DNA from: Flavobacterium sp.
Lineage (GTDB): Bacteria > Bacteroidota > Bacteroidia > Flavobacteriales > Flavobacteriaceae
Direction: 5' to 3'
Assembly (NCBI RefSeq): GCF_024642105.1
Contig: NZ_JAHEBT010000003.1
Span: 44,727 to 108,726 of the forward strand
Length of the DNA stretch: 64,000 nucleotides
Shown in pieces: positions 9,716-17,634 of this stretch (the stretch's first letter is position 1; each line of letters starts with the position of its first letter). Position numbers and translations under genes: made by a program. The notes under the pieces are model-generated. The model did no database searches, was not told where the DNA came from, and saw only the letters and a program-made list of their open reading frames with translations.

Positions 9716-10519
9716 TTACAACTTATAATGATTCATCAGCATTTTTTCATAGACTTTATCGGGTAGTATTCTTTTCAAAACAATCGAGAATTTTTGCATA
9801 AAAACGCCTACTTTGTAATGAATTCTAGGATTAGGATTTTGAATAATTTGATATAGTGCTTCAGCCATTTCATTCGGATTGCTACCACTATCAACGTGTG
9901 CATCCATGGTTTGTAAAACTCCTGCATATACTTTCTCGTAAGCCGAACCTTGAACCACTGGTGCATGAAAACGTCCTGCTGCAATATTGGTAGCAAAATC
10001 ACCCGGAGCCACATTCGTAATTTGAATTCCAAACGACTTCACTTCCATTCGCAACGCTTCCGTTATTAATTCCAAAGCCCCTTTGGAAGCCGAATATACA
10101 CTTCGGTACGGCAATCCCATATAGCCTGCAATAGAGGTAATATTAATAATCAGTCCTGATTGTTGAGCGCGCATTTGAGGTAATGCCGCTTTCATTACTT
10201 CGATAGGACCAAAGAAATTAGTTTCAAAATTGTTTTTGATTTCCTCCATTGGAATTTCTTCCAAAGGACCTGTGATACCCACACCGGCATTATTAATTAC
10301 AATATCTAATCTCCCCGCTTCTTGAATGATTGTAGCTACTGCTGACTGAATTGAAGCAGCATCTCGAACATCCAATGCAATCAATGGAAAAACAGCGTTT
10401 GAAACCTTCTCAGGATTTCTACTCGTTCCGTATACAGTGAATCCTTTTTGGCTTAATAACGTTCCAATAGACTTCCCTATTCCCGAAGATCCTCCTGTAA
10501 TTAAAACTACTTTACTCAT
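9716..10519 (-). CDS. SDR-family NAD(P)-dependent oxidoreductase
   Basis: Classical short-chain dehydrogenase of 267 residues. The Rossmann nucleotide-binding motif TGGSSGIGKSIG is at residues 8-19, followed by NNAGVG, the catalytic Ser in NITSIAG and the YSASK dyad (Tyr/Lys), then VAPGDFATNIA. The arginine-bearing TSRNPEK after the second strand favours NADP(H). The C-terminal extension with KVYEKMLMNHYKL is typical of Bacteroidota members. The substrate cannot be inferred. It ends against the repeat and faces away from the SRP RNA terminator. Confidence 0.9.
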   Translation of the reverse strand: MSKVVLITGGSSGIGKSIGTLLSQKGFTVYGTSRNPEKVSNAVFPLIALDVRDAASIQSAVATIIQEAGRLDIVINNAGVGITGPLEEIPMEEIKNNFETNFFGPIEVMKAALPQMRAQQSGLIINITSIAGYMGLPYRSVYSASKGALELITEALRMEVKSFGIQITNVAPGDFATNIAAGRFHAPVVQGSAYEKVYAGVLQTMDAHVDSGSNPNEMAEALYQIIQNPNPRIHYKVGVFMQKFSIVLKRILPDKVYEKMLMNHYKL

Positions 10520-10593
10520 CCGAATGTATCAATTTGTTATAAATGCTTTAGACTATAAAAATACTCAAAAAAGAAGTTCTGAATACCCCTAAA

Positions 10594-10620
10594 ACAAAAA
10601 AATCTTCCTAATGGAAGATT
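10594..10620 (-). terminator. Terminator of the SRP RNA gene
   Basis: AATCTTCC (10601-10608) pairs with GGAAGATT (10613-10620) over a 4-base loop, with a T run on the minus-strand side, 11 bases past the mature RNA end. Confidence 0.85.
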
Positions 10621-10630
10621 CATAAAAAAT

Positions 10631-10723
10631 GGCAAGCGACCTACATCGCACCGCTCAACCGCTTACCCTTGCTATGTTCCCATCCTGGGGGAGTCTGCAG
10701 GAGCTGGTCGTGTAGGACTTGCC
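10631..10723 (-). ncRNA. ffs: Signal recognition particle RNA (small bacterial type)
   Basis: Read on the minus strand the ends pair (GGCAAG / CTTGCC), then CCTACA with TGTAGG, closing a long hairpin. The apical part carries the conserved SRP domain IV signature, CCAGGATGGGAACATAGCAA, that is the CAGG..GGAA..AGCA asymmetric loop and tetraloop region bound by Ffh. The size, about 93 bases, fits a 4.5S-type RNA. It is flanked by a two-box promoter and a terminator, so it is an independent transcription unit. Exact ends may differ by a few bases. Confidence 0.93.
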
Positions 10724-10727
10724 GGTG

Positions 10728-10757
10728 CAAATATACAACCTTTTTATATTTTTGCAA
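10728..10757 (-). promoter_or_regulatory. Promoter of the SRP RNA gene
   Basis: On the minus strand TTG (10755-10757), 19 bases, then TATATTTG (10728-10735): an excellent match to the Bacteroidota consensus. The mature RNA begins 5 bases after the box, which fits a start site at the mature 5' end. Confidence 0.8.
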
Positions 10758-10762
10758 GTGCA

Positions 10763-10793
10763 TTGCTACTAATAAAATAAGGTTGTATATTCG
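10763..10793 (+). promoter_or_regulatory. Promoter of the glutaminyl cyclotransferase gene
   Basis: TTG (10763-10765), 20 bases, TATATTCG (10786-10793), one mismatch from consensus. The start codon at 10813 follows about 13 bases after the expected start of transcription, which supports that start over longer reading frames. The segment GGTTGTATATTCG mirrors the divergent SRP promoter. Confidence 0.65.
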
Positions 10794-10812
10794 AGCATTC
10801 AAATATTACACT

Positions 10813-11862
10813 ATGAAAAAGTATAACTTCTTATTTATCATTTTATTAGGGTTGATTTTATCCAACTGTGGAGGAGCTAAAAAAGAAAACAACACCTTAT
10901 TTACTTTTGATACAAACCAATTTAAAGCACAATACCAGCCTCAAGAATCCATCGAATTAAATCTGTTAAATCCTAATTCAAAAACGGTTGATAGTGTTGT
11001 GTATTATGTAAACGAAACTAAAATTGGTACTACAAAAGGATTAGATAAACTACCTTTTGCCTTTAAAAATCAGAAACTTGGCTATCAAAATCTGAAAGCT
11101 ATTATTTACTTTGAAGGAGAAAACACCGAAGCTAGTGACCGAGTAGAATTAGTTTCCAATGTACAGCCTAAATTATTGAAGTATTCTATTGTAAACACTT
11201 TTGCTCACGACACAGCTTCTTTCACAGAAGGTCTTGAATTTCATAATGACACTTTATTTGAAAGTACAGGCCAAAAAGGAGCTTCTTATTTTAGAAAATA
11301 CGATTATAAAACAGGTAAAATATTCAAACAAAACAATTTAGATGCTAAGTACTTTGGAGAAGGAATCACCTTTGTCAACAATAAATTATACCAACTTACT
11401 TGGCAGGAAAAAACAGGATTTATATACAATGCGACTACATTGAAATTAGAAAAAACCTTTACTTATGAGAAAGACATTGAAGGTTGGGGAATGACAAATG
11501 ATGGCAAGTACATTTACCAAACGGACGGTACCGAAAAAATTTGGAAAATGGATCCTAACTCTTTGAAAATGGTAGATTATATTAATGTTTATTCTGGAAA
11601 TGCTAAAATAAAATCAATCAACGAATTAGAATGGATTAATGGTCAAATTTATGCTAACGTTTGGCAAAAAGATGCCATTGCAATTATAACCCCATTAAAT
11701 GGAGCTGTTGAAGGAATTTTGGATTTATCTGGTCTACGAAAATTTGTGAAAAATCCAACCGCTGAAGTACTCAACGGAATTGCTTACAATCCTAAAACTA
11801 AAACACTATTTGTAACAGGTAAAAATTGGGATAAGCTATTTGAAATTAAAGTTTCAGAATAA
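10813..11862 (+). CDS. Glutaminyl-peptide cyclotransferase, plant/bacterial beta-propeller type, lipoprotein
   Basis: Predicted to convert N-terminal glutamine of secreted proteins to pyroglutamate. A lipoprotein signal ends in LILSNC (Cys18), followed by an Ig-like segment (about 25-115) and the five-bladed propeller domain: SFTEGLEF, ESTGQKGAS, LTWQEKTGFIYN, EGWGMTNDGKYIYQTDG, LEWINGQIYANVW and LNGIAYNPKTKTLFVTGKNW, all typical of the plant-type QC family. Length 349 residues. An open frame continues upstream to 10669 but runs through the SRP RNA and promoter, so the ATG at 10813 is the start. Confidence 0.9.
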   Translation: MKKYNFLFIILLGLILSNCGGAKKENNTLFTFDTNQFKAQYQPQESIELNLLNPNSKTVDSVVYYVNETKIGTTKGLDKLPFAFKNQKLGYQNLKAIIYFEGENTEASDRVELVSNVQPKLLKYSIVNTFAHDTASFTEGLEFHNDTLFESTGQKGASYFRKYDYKTGKIFKQNNLDAKYFGEGITFVNNKLYQLTWQEKTGFIYNATTLKLEKTFTYEKDIEGWGMTNDGKYIYQTDGTEKIWKMDPNSLKMVDYINVYSGNAKIKSINELEWINGQIYANVWQKDAIAIITPLNGAVEGILDLSGLRKFVKNPTAEVLNGIAYNPKTKTLFVTGKNWDKLFEIKVSE

Positions 11863-11883
11863 AAGCTATCATTTAAATAGCAT

Positions 11884-11913
11884 AAAAAAAGGGAGCAAAT
11901 TGCTCCCTTTTTT
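11884..11913. terminator. Bidirectional terminator
   Basis: A GGGAGCAA / TTGCTCCC stem flanked by seven A and six T lies between the convergent cyclotransferase and coiled-coil genes. Confidence 0.9.
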
Positions 11914-11933
11914 ATTAATAACTTGATTGATTG

Positions 11934-12809
11934 TTATCTCAAAGAAAAACTAGTTTTAGAAACCAATTCATCTTTGTCAAAAACATTCACAAAATAAGTT
12001 CCTTTAGCGAATTTTTTTCCAGCTAAGTCTTCAGAAACATCGATCGTTTTATTCTCATATTTCACATTAGTTGTAAAACTATATGTTAACGATTTAGATC
12101 CAAAAGATTCTGTCTTTTTGTCTCCAACAACATTATTCTCGCTATCAATTACTTGAACATAATATGTTTTAGTTCCTGATTTAGCAATTTTATTTTCAGC
12201 AATGGTAAAACTTACTTTAAGTACGTCAGCTCTATTTGCTTTTTCAGTTTCAATTTGTTTTCCAGAGCTTCTCACTTTATAAGCAGCACCTTTAGTGTTC
12301 AAAACAGTTAATACAGACCCTTTTTCAACTGTTTTAGCTAAATCTGAATTTTGAGCTGTTAAAGCTTCATTCGCTTTTTTAGACTCTACTAATACTACTC
12401 TTGTACTATCACGTTGTGTAGTTAAAGTAACATTTTGTTTTTTCAAATTATCGTTCTCAGCAATCAAGACTTTCATATTATTTTGCAATAAAGTCAATTG
12501 CGTTTTAAATTTAGAAACGTCTCCGTTAGATTTTTTTAAATCTTCCATAAGCGCTACTACTTTATCTCTTTCTTTGATTAATTCTTCGGACATCGTAGTA
12601 TTTTCTGCAATAGCAGCATCATACGTTGCTTTTAACTCTTGCAAATCTTTCATCACTGATTCTTTCTCAGTCAAAGTAGTTTTTAATTCTGTTCTTACAA
12701 TTTCAGCATCGGTCGACATTTTAAAAATGTAACCTAAACTTCCTAAAAGTAATAATAGTAATACAATTACTACTGCTTTTAAATTTGAGTTGCTTTTTTG
12801 ATTTTCCAT
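11934..12809 (-). CDS. Membrane-anchored coiled-coil protein of unknown function
   Basis: A 291-residue protein with a short basic N terminus, one membrane segment (AVVIVLLLLLLGSLGYIF, about residues 13-30) and a long heptad-rich coiled coil (about 33-170, rich in Lys, Glu, Leu). The C-terminal 120 residues look like a beta domain (YKVRSSGKQIETEKANRAD, SKTYYVQVIDSENNVVGDK, GTYFVNVFDKDELVSKTSF), probably facing the periplasm. I do not recognise a named family; comparable proteins are annotated as hypothetical in flavobacteria. It has a good two-box promoter. Confidence 0.85.
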   Translation of the reverse strand: MENQKSNSNLKAVVIVLLLLLLGSLGYIFKMSTDAEIVRTELKTTLTEKESVMKDLQELKATYDAAIAENTTMSEELIKERDKVVALMEDLKKSNGDVSKFKTQLTLLQNNMKVLIAENDNLKKQNVTLTTQRDSTRVVLVESKKANEALTAQNSDLAKTVEKGSVLTVLNTKGAAYKVRSSGKQIETEKANRADVLKVSFTIAENKIAKSGTKTYYVQVIDSENNVVGDKKTESFGSKSLTYSFTTNVKYENKTIDVSEDLAGKKFAKGTYFVNVFDKDELVSKTSFSLR

Positions 12810-12838
12810 TTTTTAATTTTATAGTTTAATAGTTTTTA

Positions 12839-12868
12839 CAAAAATAATAATATATCCTTATGACACAA
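12839..12868 (-). promoter_or_regulatory. Promoter of the coiled-coil gene
   Basis: On the minus strand TTG (12866-12868), 19 bases, TATTTTTG (12839-12846). Start codon is at 12809. A TATTTTTG box for the divergent arginase-family gene is at 12890-12897 on the plus strand but has no matching TTG. Confidence 0.7.
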
Positions 12869-12916
12869 CGTATTTTAAGACATTTATAGTATTTTTGGTA
12901 AAAATTAATTTTTATT

Positions 12917-13981
12917 ATGGATAAACTAATTCCTTTCACAATAACGGATCTCGGCAAAATTACCAACCATCGAAATGGGGAAATTAAATTTGGAGAGAAA
13001 ATGATTACTGTACCTAAAGGAATAGAACCATTAGAATTTCTTGCTACTTGCGAAGCTAAATATGTAGTATTGGGAATCCCCGAAGATATTGGAATTAGAG
13101 CTAATTACGGTAGACCTGGAGCAGCCTCTGCATGGAATAGTGCTATAAAAAGTATCGCTAACATTCAGCACAACCGATTTTGTAAAGGAAACCAAATTGT
13201 CATCCTAGGTCAACTCAATGTTGCTAATGAAATGGTAGAAGTGGAACATTTAGATTTCAACGATATTGATGACCGATCTAAACTAAGTCAATTAGTCAAG
13301 AAAATTGATAAAGAAGTTTCGCATATTATTTTCAATATTGTAAAACTAGGAAAAACACCTATTATTATTGGAGGTGGGCACAATAATGCCTACGGTAACA
13401 TAAAAGGAACTGCGTTAGCTAAAGGAAAACCTATCAATGCTATTAATTTTGATGCTAATTCTGATTTTAGAATATTAGAAGGACGTCACAGCGGTAATGC
13501 TTTCTCCTATGCTTACGAAGAAGGTTTCTTGAAAAAATATTTTATTTTTGGTTTACATGAAAACTACACTTCCAAAAGTGTTTTAGATACGTTGAAGAAA
13601 ATCGAAGATCGTGTTCGATATGTTACTTATGACAGCATCAATATTAGAAAAGAAAAAGAATTTGATTATGAAATGGTTCAAGCTTTAGATTTTATCAATC
13701 AAGAGGCTTTTGGTCTAGAAATAGACTTAGGAGCTATACCTAATATTGCTAGCAGTACAATGACACTTACTGGTTTTTCAATAGAAGAACTACGACGATT
13801 TGTTTCTTTCTTTGGAAAATTTCAAAACGCCACTTACTTGCACCTTTGCGAAGGCGCTCCAGATTTAGGCGAAGAAAAAAACGATCATCTAATTGGTAAA
13901 ATTATCGGGCATTTAATTACTGATTTCATAAAATCCAATAATGAAAAAGTAAATCCTCAACCTGAAGAATTACAAAACTAA
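12917..13981 (+). CDS. Arginase/formimidoylglutamase-family protein with substituted metal ligands
   Basis: Ureohydrolase-fold protein of 354 residues. The family blocks are all present: GIPEDIGIRANYGRPGAA, IIIGGGHNNAYGN, the aspartate/histidine block, ILEGRHSGNAFSYAYEEGF and the C-terminal CEGAPDLGE. Two binuclear manganese ligands are altered: DAHxD reads DANSD (N181 in place of His) and the xDxD block reads IDLGA (D270 kept, G272 in place of the second Asp). H155, D179, D183 and D270 remain. In the flavobacterial relatives I know, these are DAHxD and IDLDAI. The protein may therefore be catalytically impaired or have another role. Confidence 0.85.
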   Translation: MDKLIPFTITDLGKITNHRNGEIKFGEKMITVPKGIEPLEFLATCEAKYVVLGIPEDIGIRANYGRPGAASAWNSAIKSIANIQHNRFCKGNQIVILGQLNVANEMVEVEHLDFNDIDDRSKLSQLVKKIDKEVSHIIFNIVKLGKTPIIIGGGHNNAYGNIKGTALAKGKPINAINFDANSDFRILEGRHSGNAFSYAYEEGFLKKYFIFGLHENYTSKSVLDTLKKIEDRVRYVTYDSINIRKEKEFDYEMVQALDFINQEAFGLEIDLGAIPNIASSTMTLTGFSIEELRRFVSFFGKFQNATYLHLCEGAPDLGEEKNDHLIGKIIGHLITDFIKSNNEKVNPQPEELQN

Positions 13982-14053
13982 TGCATCAAAAATAATAACA
14001 CTATCTTTGCCAAGTATTGCTGTACATATTACAGCATATTTAATATCAAAAAT

Positions 14054-15304
14054 ATGTTATTCGAAGATTTATCACTTTCAAAAAGTATCCAAAAAGCCGT
14101 CTATGAAGAAGGTTATACACACCCCACTCCTATTCAAGAACAATCGATTCCGTTAGTATTAGCAGGTAGAGATTTAATTGGATGTGCGCAAACAGGGACT
14201 GGAAAAACGGCTGCATTTGCCATTCCAATTATTCATCAATTACACCGAATTGTAGGTTCGTCAAAAAAAGCTAAAGAAATTAGAGCTTTAATTGTAACGC
14301 CAACCCGTGAATTAGCAGTTCAAATTGGTCAAAATTTTGATACTTATGCCAAATATACTAATCTGACTCAAATCACCCTTTTTGGTGGTGTTTCTCAGAT
14401 TCCGCAAGTAGATACCTTAAAAAAAGGAGTTGATGTTGTCATTGCTACACCTGGAAGATTATTGGACTTACACAAACAAGGATTTATCAATTTAGATCAT
14501 TTACACACTTTAGTTCTTGACGAAGCAGACCAAATGCTCGACATGGGTTTCATCAATGATGTAAAAAAGATTGTAAAGCTTACGCCAAAAAACAGACAAA
14601 CGTTACTATTCTCGGCTACTATGCCAATTGCTATTAGAGAACTTGCCGAAATGTTTTTAAAAGACCCCGCTAAAGTGGAAGTCTCTCCTGTTTCGTCGAC
14701 TGCCGAAAAAGTAGAACAACGTATTTATTTTGTCGAAAAGACAGAAAAAAGAAATTTACTTTATCATTTAATTAAAAATGAAAATTTATCCGATGTACTA
14801 GTTTTTTCGAGAACCAAACACGGAGCTGATAATGTGGTTAAAGCATTGCGTAAAAACAATATTGCTGCTGAAGCGATTCACGGTGACAAATCGCAAAACG
14901 CAAGACAACGAGTATTAGAAGCGTTCAAAAATAAAGAAGTCGGTGTACTTGTAGCTACAGATATTGCTGCGCGTGGGATTGACATTGACCAATTACCCTT
15001 TGTAATTAATTTTGATTTACCTAATATTCCTGAAACGTACGTTCACCGAATTGGTAGAACAGGTCGTGCTGGAAATGGTGGAATTGCGATTTCATTTTGT
15101 AGTAAAGATGAAGAACCGTATTGGAAAGACATTCAAAAACTAATTAAAGTGGATGTCAAAATCATTGCTGATCATCCGTATCCTTGGCATTCAGGAAGTC
15201 CTAATGCGATTACAGAGAAACCCAAAAACTCCAATCGAAGTGGTGGAGCTCATAAATCAAGAAAATCAAGTGCTTCAAAACAAAACAAAAAACGTTGGTA
15301 TTAA
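14054..15304 (+). CDS. rhlE: DEAD-box RNA helicase, RhlE type
   Basis: ATP-dependent RNA helicase of 416 residues with the full motif set: Q motif (PTPIQEQSIP), motif I AQTGTGKT (45-52), Ia PTRELA, GG and ATPGRLLD, II DEAD (about 155), III SAT, then VFSRTKHGAD, ATDIAARGIDI and HRIGRTGRAG. The basic C-terminal tail of about 40 residues (NSNRSGGAHKSRKSSASKQN) probably binds RNA. Such helicases act in ribosome assembly and RNA turnover, and are often cold induced. The stop codon lies within its own terminator. Confidence 0.93.
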   Translation: MLFEDLSLSKSIQKAVYEEGYTHPTPIQEQSIPLVLAGRDLIGCAQTGTGKTAAFAIPIIHQLHRIVGSSKKAKEIRALIVTPTRELAVQIGQNFDTYAKYTNLTQITLFGGVSQIPQVDTLKKGVDVVIATPGRLLDLHKQGFINLDHLHTLVLDEADQMLDMGFINDVKKIVKLTPKNRQTLLFSATMPIAIRELAEMFLKDPAKVEVSPVSSTAEKVEQRIYFVEKTEKRNLLYHLIKNENLSDVLVFSRTKHGADNVVKALRKNNIAAEAIHGDKSQNARQRVLEAFKNKEVGVLVATDIAARGIDIDQLPFVINFDLPNIPETYVHRIGRTGRAGNGGIAISFCSKDEEPYWKDIQKLIKVDVKIIADHPYPWHSGSPNAITEKPKNSNRSGGAHKSRKSSASKQNKKRWY

Positions 15305-15319
15305 TACCAACGTTTTTTT
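15288..15319 (+). terminator. Terminator overlapping the rhlE stop codon
   Basis: AACGTTGGTA (15291-15300) pairs with TACCAACGTT (15305-15314) across TTAA, flanked by A and T runs; the stop codon (15302-15304) sits in the loop, so the last codons form the stem. Confidence 0.85.
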
Positions 15320-15440
15320 ATTTTACACTTAAACGACAATAAGCTAATTTACAACGTTTTATATGTTAAATACGATTCCATAAATTAATATCTTAATTAA
15401 GTTTGTTGCTCTTAATAACAAACAATTAAACTTTATTAGT

Positions 15441-15899
15441 ATGGAAACTTTAGTAAAAAGAAAAAGCTTGTTGCCGTTAATCCCAACAACCAATCTAATC
15501 GATGATTTATTTTCAAGAGATATCTTCGATTGGACAGACAGAAATTTCTCATCCATTGGTAGTAATTTACCGTCTGTAAACTTAAAAGAAACAGATAATA
15601 AATTACAAGTAGAGCTAGCGGCTCCTGGAATGAAAAAAGAAGATTTCAAAGTCGAAATCGATAATAACACACTCCTTATTTCTTCTGAAAAACAAGAAGA
15701 AAAAGAAGAATCTAGAAAAAAAGACAATTACATTCGAAAAGAATTTAATTACCAGTCTTTTTTTAGATCTTTTGCTTTGCCTGAATATATTGACGAAAAT
15801 AAAATTCAAGCGAACTATAAAGACGGTATCCTTCATGTAGAAATTGCCAAAAAAGAGGGTAGTGCGAAGAAAACCGCTAAAACCATTGCTATCCAATAA
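15441..15899 (+). CDS. Hsp20 small heat-shock protein
   Basis: ATP-independent chaperone that holds unfolded proteins. A variable N-terminal arm (1-45, with DDLFSRDIFDW) is followed by the alpha-crystallin domain (about 46-140): PSVNLKETDNKLQVELAAPG, KKEDFKVEIDNNTLLIS, FFRSFALPEYID and the hallmark YKDGILHVEI. Total 152 residues, the usual class length. The C-terminal IXI-like AIQ end is present. No CIRCE element is seen upstream. Two hairpins follow its stop. Confidence 0.94.
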   Translation: METLVKRKSLLPLIPTTNLIDDLFSRDIFDWTDRNFSSIGSNLPSVNLKETDNKLQVELAAPGMKKEDFKVEIDNNTLLISSEKQEEKEESRKKDNYIRKEFNYQSFFRSFALPEYIDENKIQANYKDGILHVEIAKKEGSAKKTAKTIAIQ

Positions 15900-15903
15900 A
15901 AAT

Positions 15904-15975
15904 TGTAAATAAGAATACTACTGAGTCCTTATTTACAGTAGAATCGTTGCGTCTTTGCCTAAGGCGTGGCGATTC
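15904..15975. repeat. Two hairpins after hsp20
   Basis: A perfect 10-base inverted repeat, TGTAAATAAG (15904-15913) with CTTATTTACA (15928-15937), is followed by GAATCG (15941-15946) with CGATTC (15970-15975), which encloses GCCTAAGGC. They lie between hsp20 and the small gene; without a T run they are not clear terminators and may act in mRNA processing or stability. Confidence 0.55.
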
Positions 15976-16007
15976 GATTTATTTCAAATAATATTAAAAA
16001 CACTATT

Positions 16008-16199
16008 ATGAATACTGCAAAATACATCCTGAAAAAAGCAAAAATAATGGGTAATTTTAGATCGCTAGAGATTAAAAAAAATGAATTACTGAAACCTTCA
16101 AAAAAATCTAAAAGGCATACTACTAAAGACCACTTGGATGATACTTATTTTTTATTGTCTCAGATGTATTCTCAGGAAAATGATCCTTTGTTTATTTGA
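16008..16199 (+). CDS. Small basic protein of unknown function
   Basis: Sixty-three residues from the ATG at 16008 (MNTAKYILKKAKIMGNF...), Lys-rich, no signal peptide. Frame, base composition and placement just after hsp20 in the same direction suggest a real gene, and the terminator after it would close the transcript. A GTG at 15966 could extend it by 14 residues, but those codons lie inside the second hairpin. I find no known domain; it could be a stress-related partner of Hsp20, though only position supports that. Confidence 0.5.
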   Translation: MNTAKYILKKAKIMGNFRSLEIKKNELLKPSKKSKRHTTKDHLDDTYFLLSQMYSQENDPLFI

Positions 16200-16214
16200 T
16201 AGTATGCAATAAAA

Positions 16215-16245
16215 AAACAGAAGCCCCAAAAAGAGATTTCTGTTT
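16215..16245. terminator. Terminator between convergent genes
   Basis: AAACAGAA (16215-16222) pairs with TTCTGTTT (16238-16245), A run before and AT-rich after, between the small basic protein gene and the symporter gene. Stem is AT-rich and moderately stable. Confidence 0.6.
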
Positions 16246-16268
16246 ATATTTTTATAATCGCTAAAAAG

Positions 16269-17537
16269 TTAGTCTGCGATTTCTTCTTTATCTGCTTCCC
16301 ATTGACCAACAACGGAAGTTGCTAAGGCATTTCCTAAAACATTGGTTGCTGTTCTGAACATGTCACAAAAATGGTCAATTGGCAAAATCAATGCAATACC
16401 TTCAACTGGAATGTCAAACATACCACAAGTAGCCGCAACCACCACTAAACTAGCTCTTGGCACACCCGCAATTCCCTTACTCGTAAGCATCAAGACTAAA
16501 AGCATTGTCATCTGTGTTCCTAAATCCAAATGAACTCCGTATGCCTGAGCAATGAATATACTAGCAAAAGTCATGTACATCATACTTCCATCTAAATTAA
16601 AAGAATACCCAAGAGGAAGCATAAATGAAACTATTTTATCTTTTACACCAAAACGTTCTAACTCCTCGGTTAACTTAGGAAAAACAGCCTCGCTACTTGT
16701 TGTTCCAAAAGCAACAATCAAGGGATTCATAATTCTCTTTAACAAAATGGTCATTCTAGACTTCAAAAAGATATATCCAATCAAAATCAATACCGTCCAT
16801 AAAGAGGTAATACCAATTAAGAATGAGCCAAAATATTTGAAATAAGTAATTGCTAATTCTTGAAAATCTCTTACAGCAAAAACTCCTGCAATGGCACCAA
16901 ATACACCAATAGGCGCAAATTTCATCACGTAATTAACCATCTTTAAAACAATATGCGATGTCTTATCCAATGCATTTATTACTGGTTTAACATTATCTCC
17001 AATAGCTGCCGCAGCCAAACCAAAGAAAATTGAAAAAATAACAATTTGCAGAATTTCATTGGTAGCCATAGCTTCAAAAATACTTTTAGGAACAATATGT
17101 TCGATAAAATTTTCGAAAGACAACGTTTGGGTTTTAGCAGTAACCTCTGAAGCAGTTGTTAAATCAATATTAGACAAATTCAAACCTACTCCTGGTTCTA
17201 AAACATTCACAAAAAACATTCCTAGCAATAACGAAATAAAAGAAGCGGTAAAAAACCAACCCAATGCTTTTCCTCCAATTCGTCCAACGGCTTTAATATC
17301 CCCTAATTTAGCGATACCTACAACCAAAGTTGTAAATACTAGAGGGGAAATAATCATCTGTACCAAACGGATAAAAACTGTTGCTAACATTTTGATTTTA
17401 GCACTAAATGATTGCGCTATTTCGTCAGTGCAATTAGTATGAATAACAATTCCTAATACAGCACCTAAAATCATTGCTGTCAGAATTTGTCCTGTCAGCC
17501 CTGAAAAGAACGAATTTTTATTGGTATTTTCTTTCAT
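16269..17537 (-). CDS. Dicarboxylate/amino acid:cation symporter
   Basis: Inner-membrane DAACS/GltP-DctA family transporter, 422 residues. Diagnostic blocks: GLTGQILTAMILGAVLGI at the N terminus, QMIISPLVFTTLVVGIAKL, the HP1 serine-rich loop (FGTTSSEAVFP), the helix-7 Na+ motif NLDGSMMYM (NMDGT in most), GIAGVPRASLVVVAAT and the substrate helix DHFCDMFRTATNVLGN. The acidic residue D in DMFRTATN is typical of dicarboxylate or acidic amino acid carriers. Exact substrate is not resolvable. It follows aroC with an intervening repeat. Confidence 0.92.
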   Translation of the reverse strand: MKENTNKNSFFSGLTGQILTAMILGAVLGIVIHTNCTDEIAQSFSAKIKMLATVFIRLVQMIISPLVFTTLVVGIAKLGDIKAVGRIGGKALGWFFTASFISLLLGMFFVNVLEPGVGLNLSNIDLTTASEVTAKTQTLSFENFIEHIVPKSIFEAMATNEILQIVIFSIFFGLAAAAIGDNVKPVINALDKTSHIVLKMVNYVMKFAPIGVFGAIAGVFAVRDFQELAITYFKYFGSFLIGITSLWTVLILIGYIFLKSRMTILLKRIMNPLIVAFGTTSSEAVFPKLTEELERFGVKDKIVSFMLPLGYSFNLDGSMMYMTFASIFIAQAYGVHLDLGTQMTMLLVLMLTSKGIAGVPRASLVVVAATCGMFDIPVEGIALILPIDHFCDMFRTATNVLGNALATSVVGQWEADKEEIAD

Positions 17538-17556
17538 TTTACTATTGGTTTTTGGT

Positions 17557-17632
17557 TAGCCCTGATGGAAGCGGCATCCTTTGACAGCGGGGTTCGCTGG
17601 CTAAGATATAGCGCACAGCAGGAAATAGCTCC
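17557..17632. repeat. Dispersed flavobacterial repeat, copy A (full)
   Basis: TAGCCCTGATGGAAGCGGCA, then CCTTTG, a CAGCG/CGCTG hairpin, GGCTAAGATATAGCG and CACAGCAGGAAATAGCTCC. It resembles a second copy, shorter and in the opposite direction, at 49078-49130. From memory it is a frequent intergenic repeat of Flavobacterium. It occupies the gap between aroC and the symporter gene. Confidence 0.7.
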
Positions 17633-17634
17633 TA

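Noticed and set aside
10669..10812. N-terminal extension of the cyclotransferase reading frame
   Set aside because: The added codons cross the SRP RNA gene and both divergent promoters; the ATG at 10813 begins a proper lipoprotein signal.
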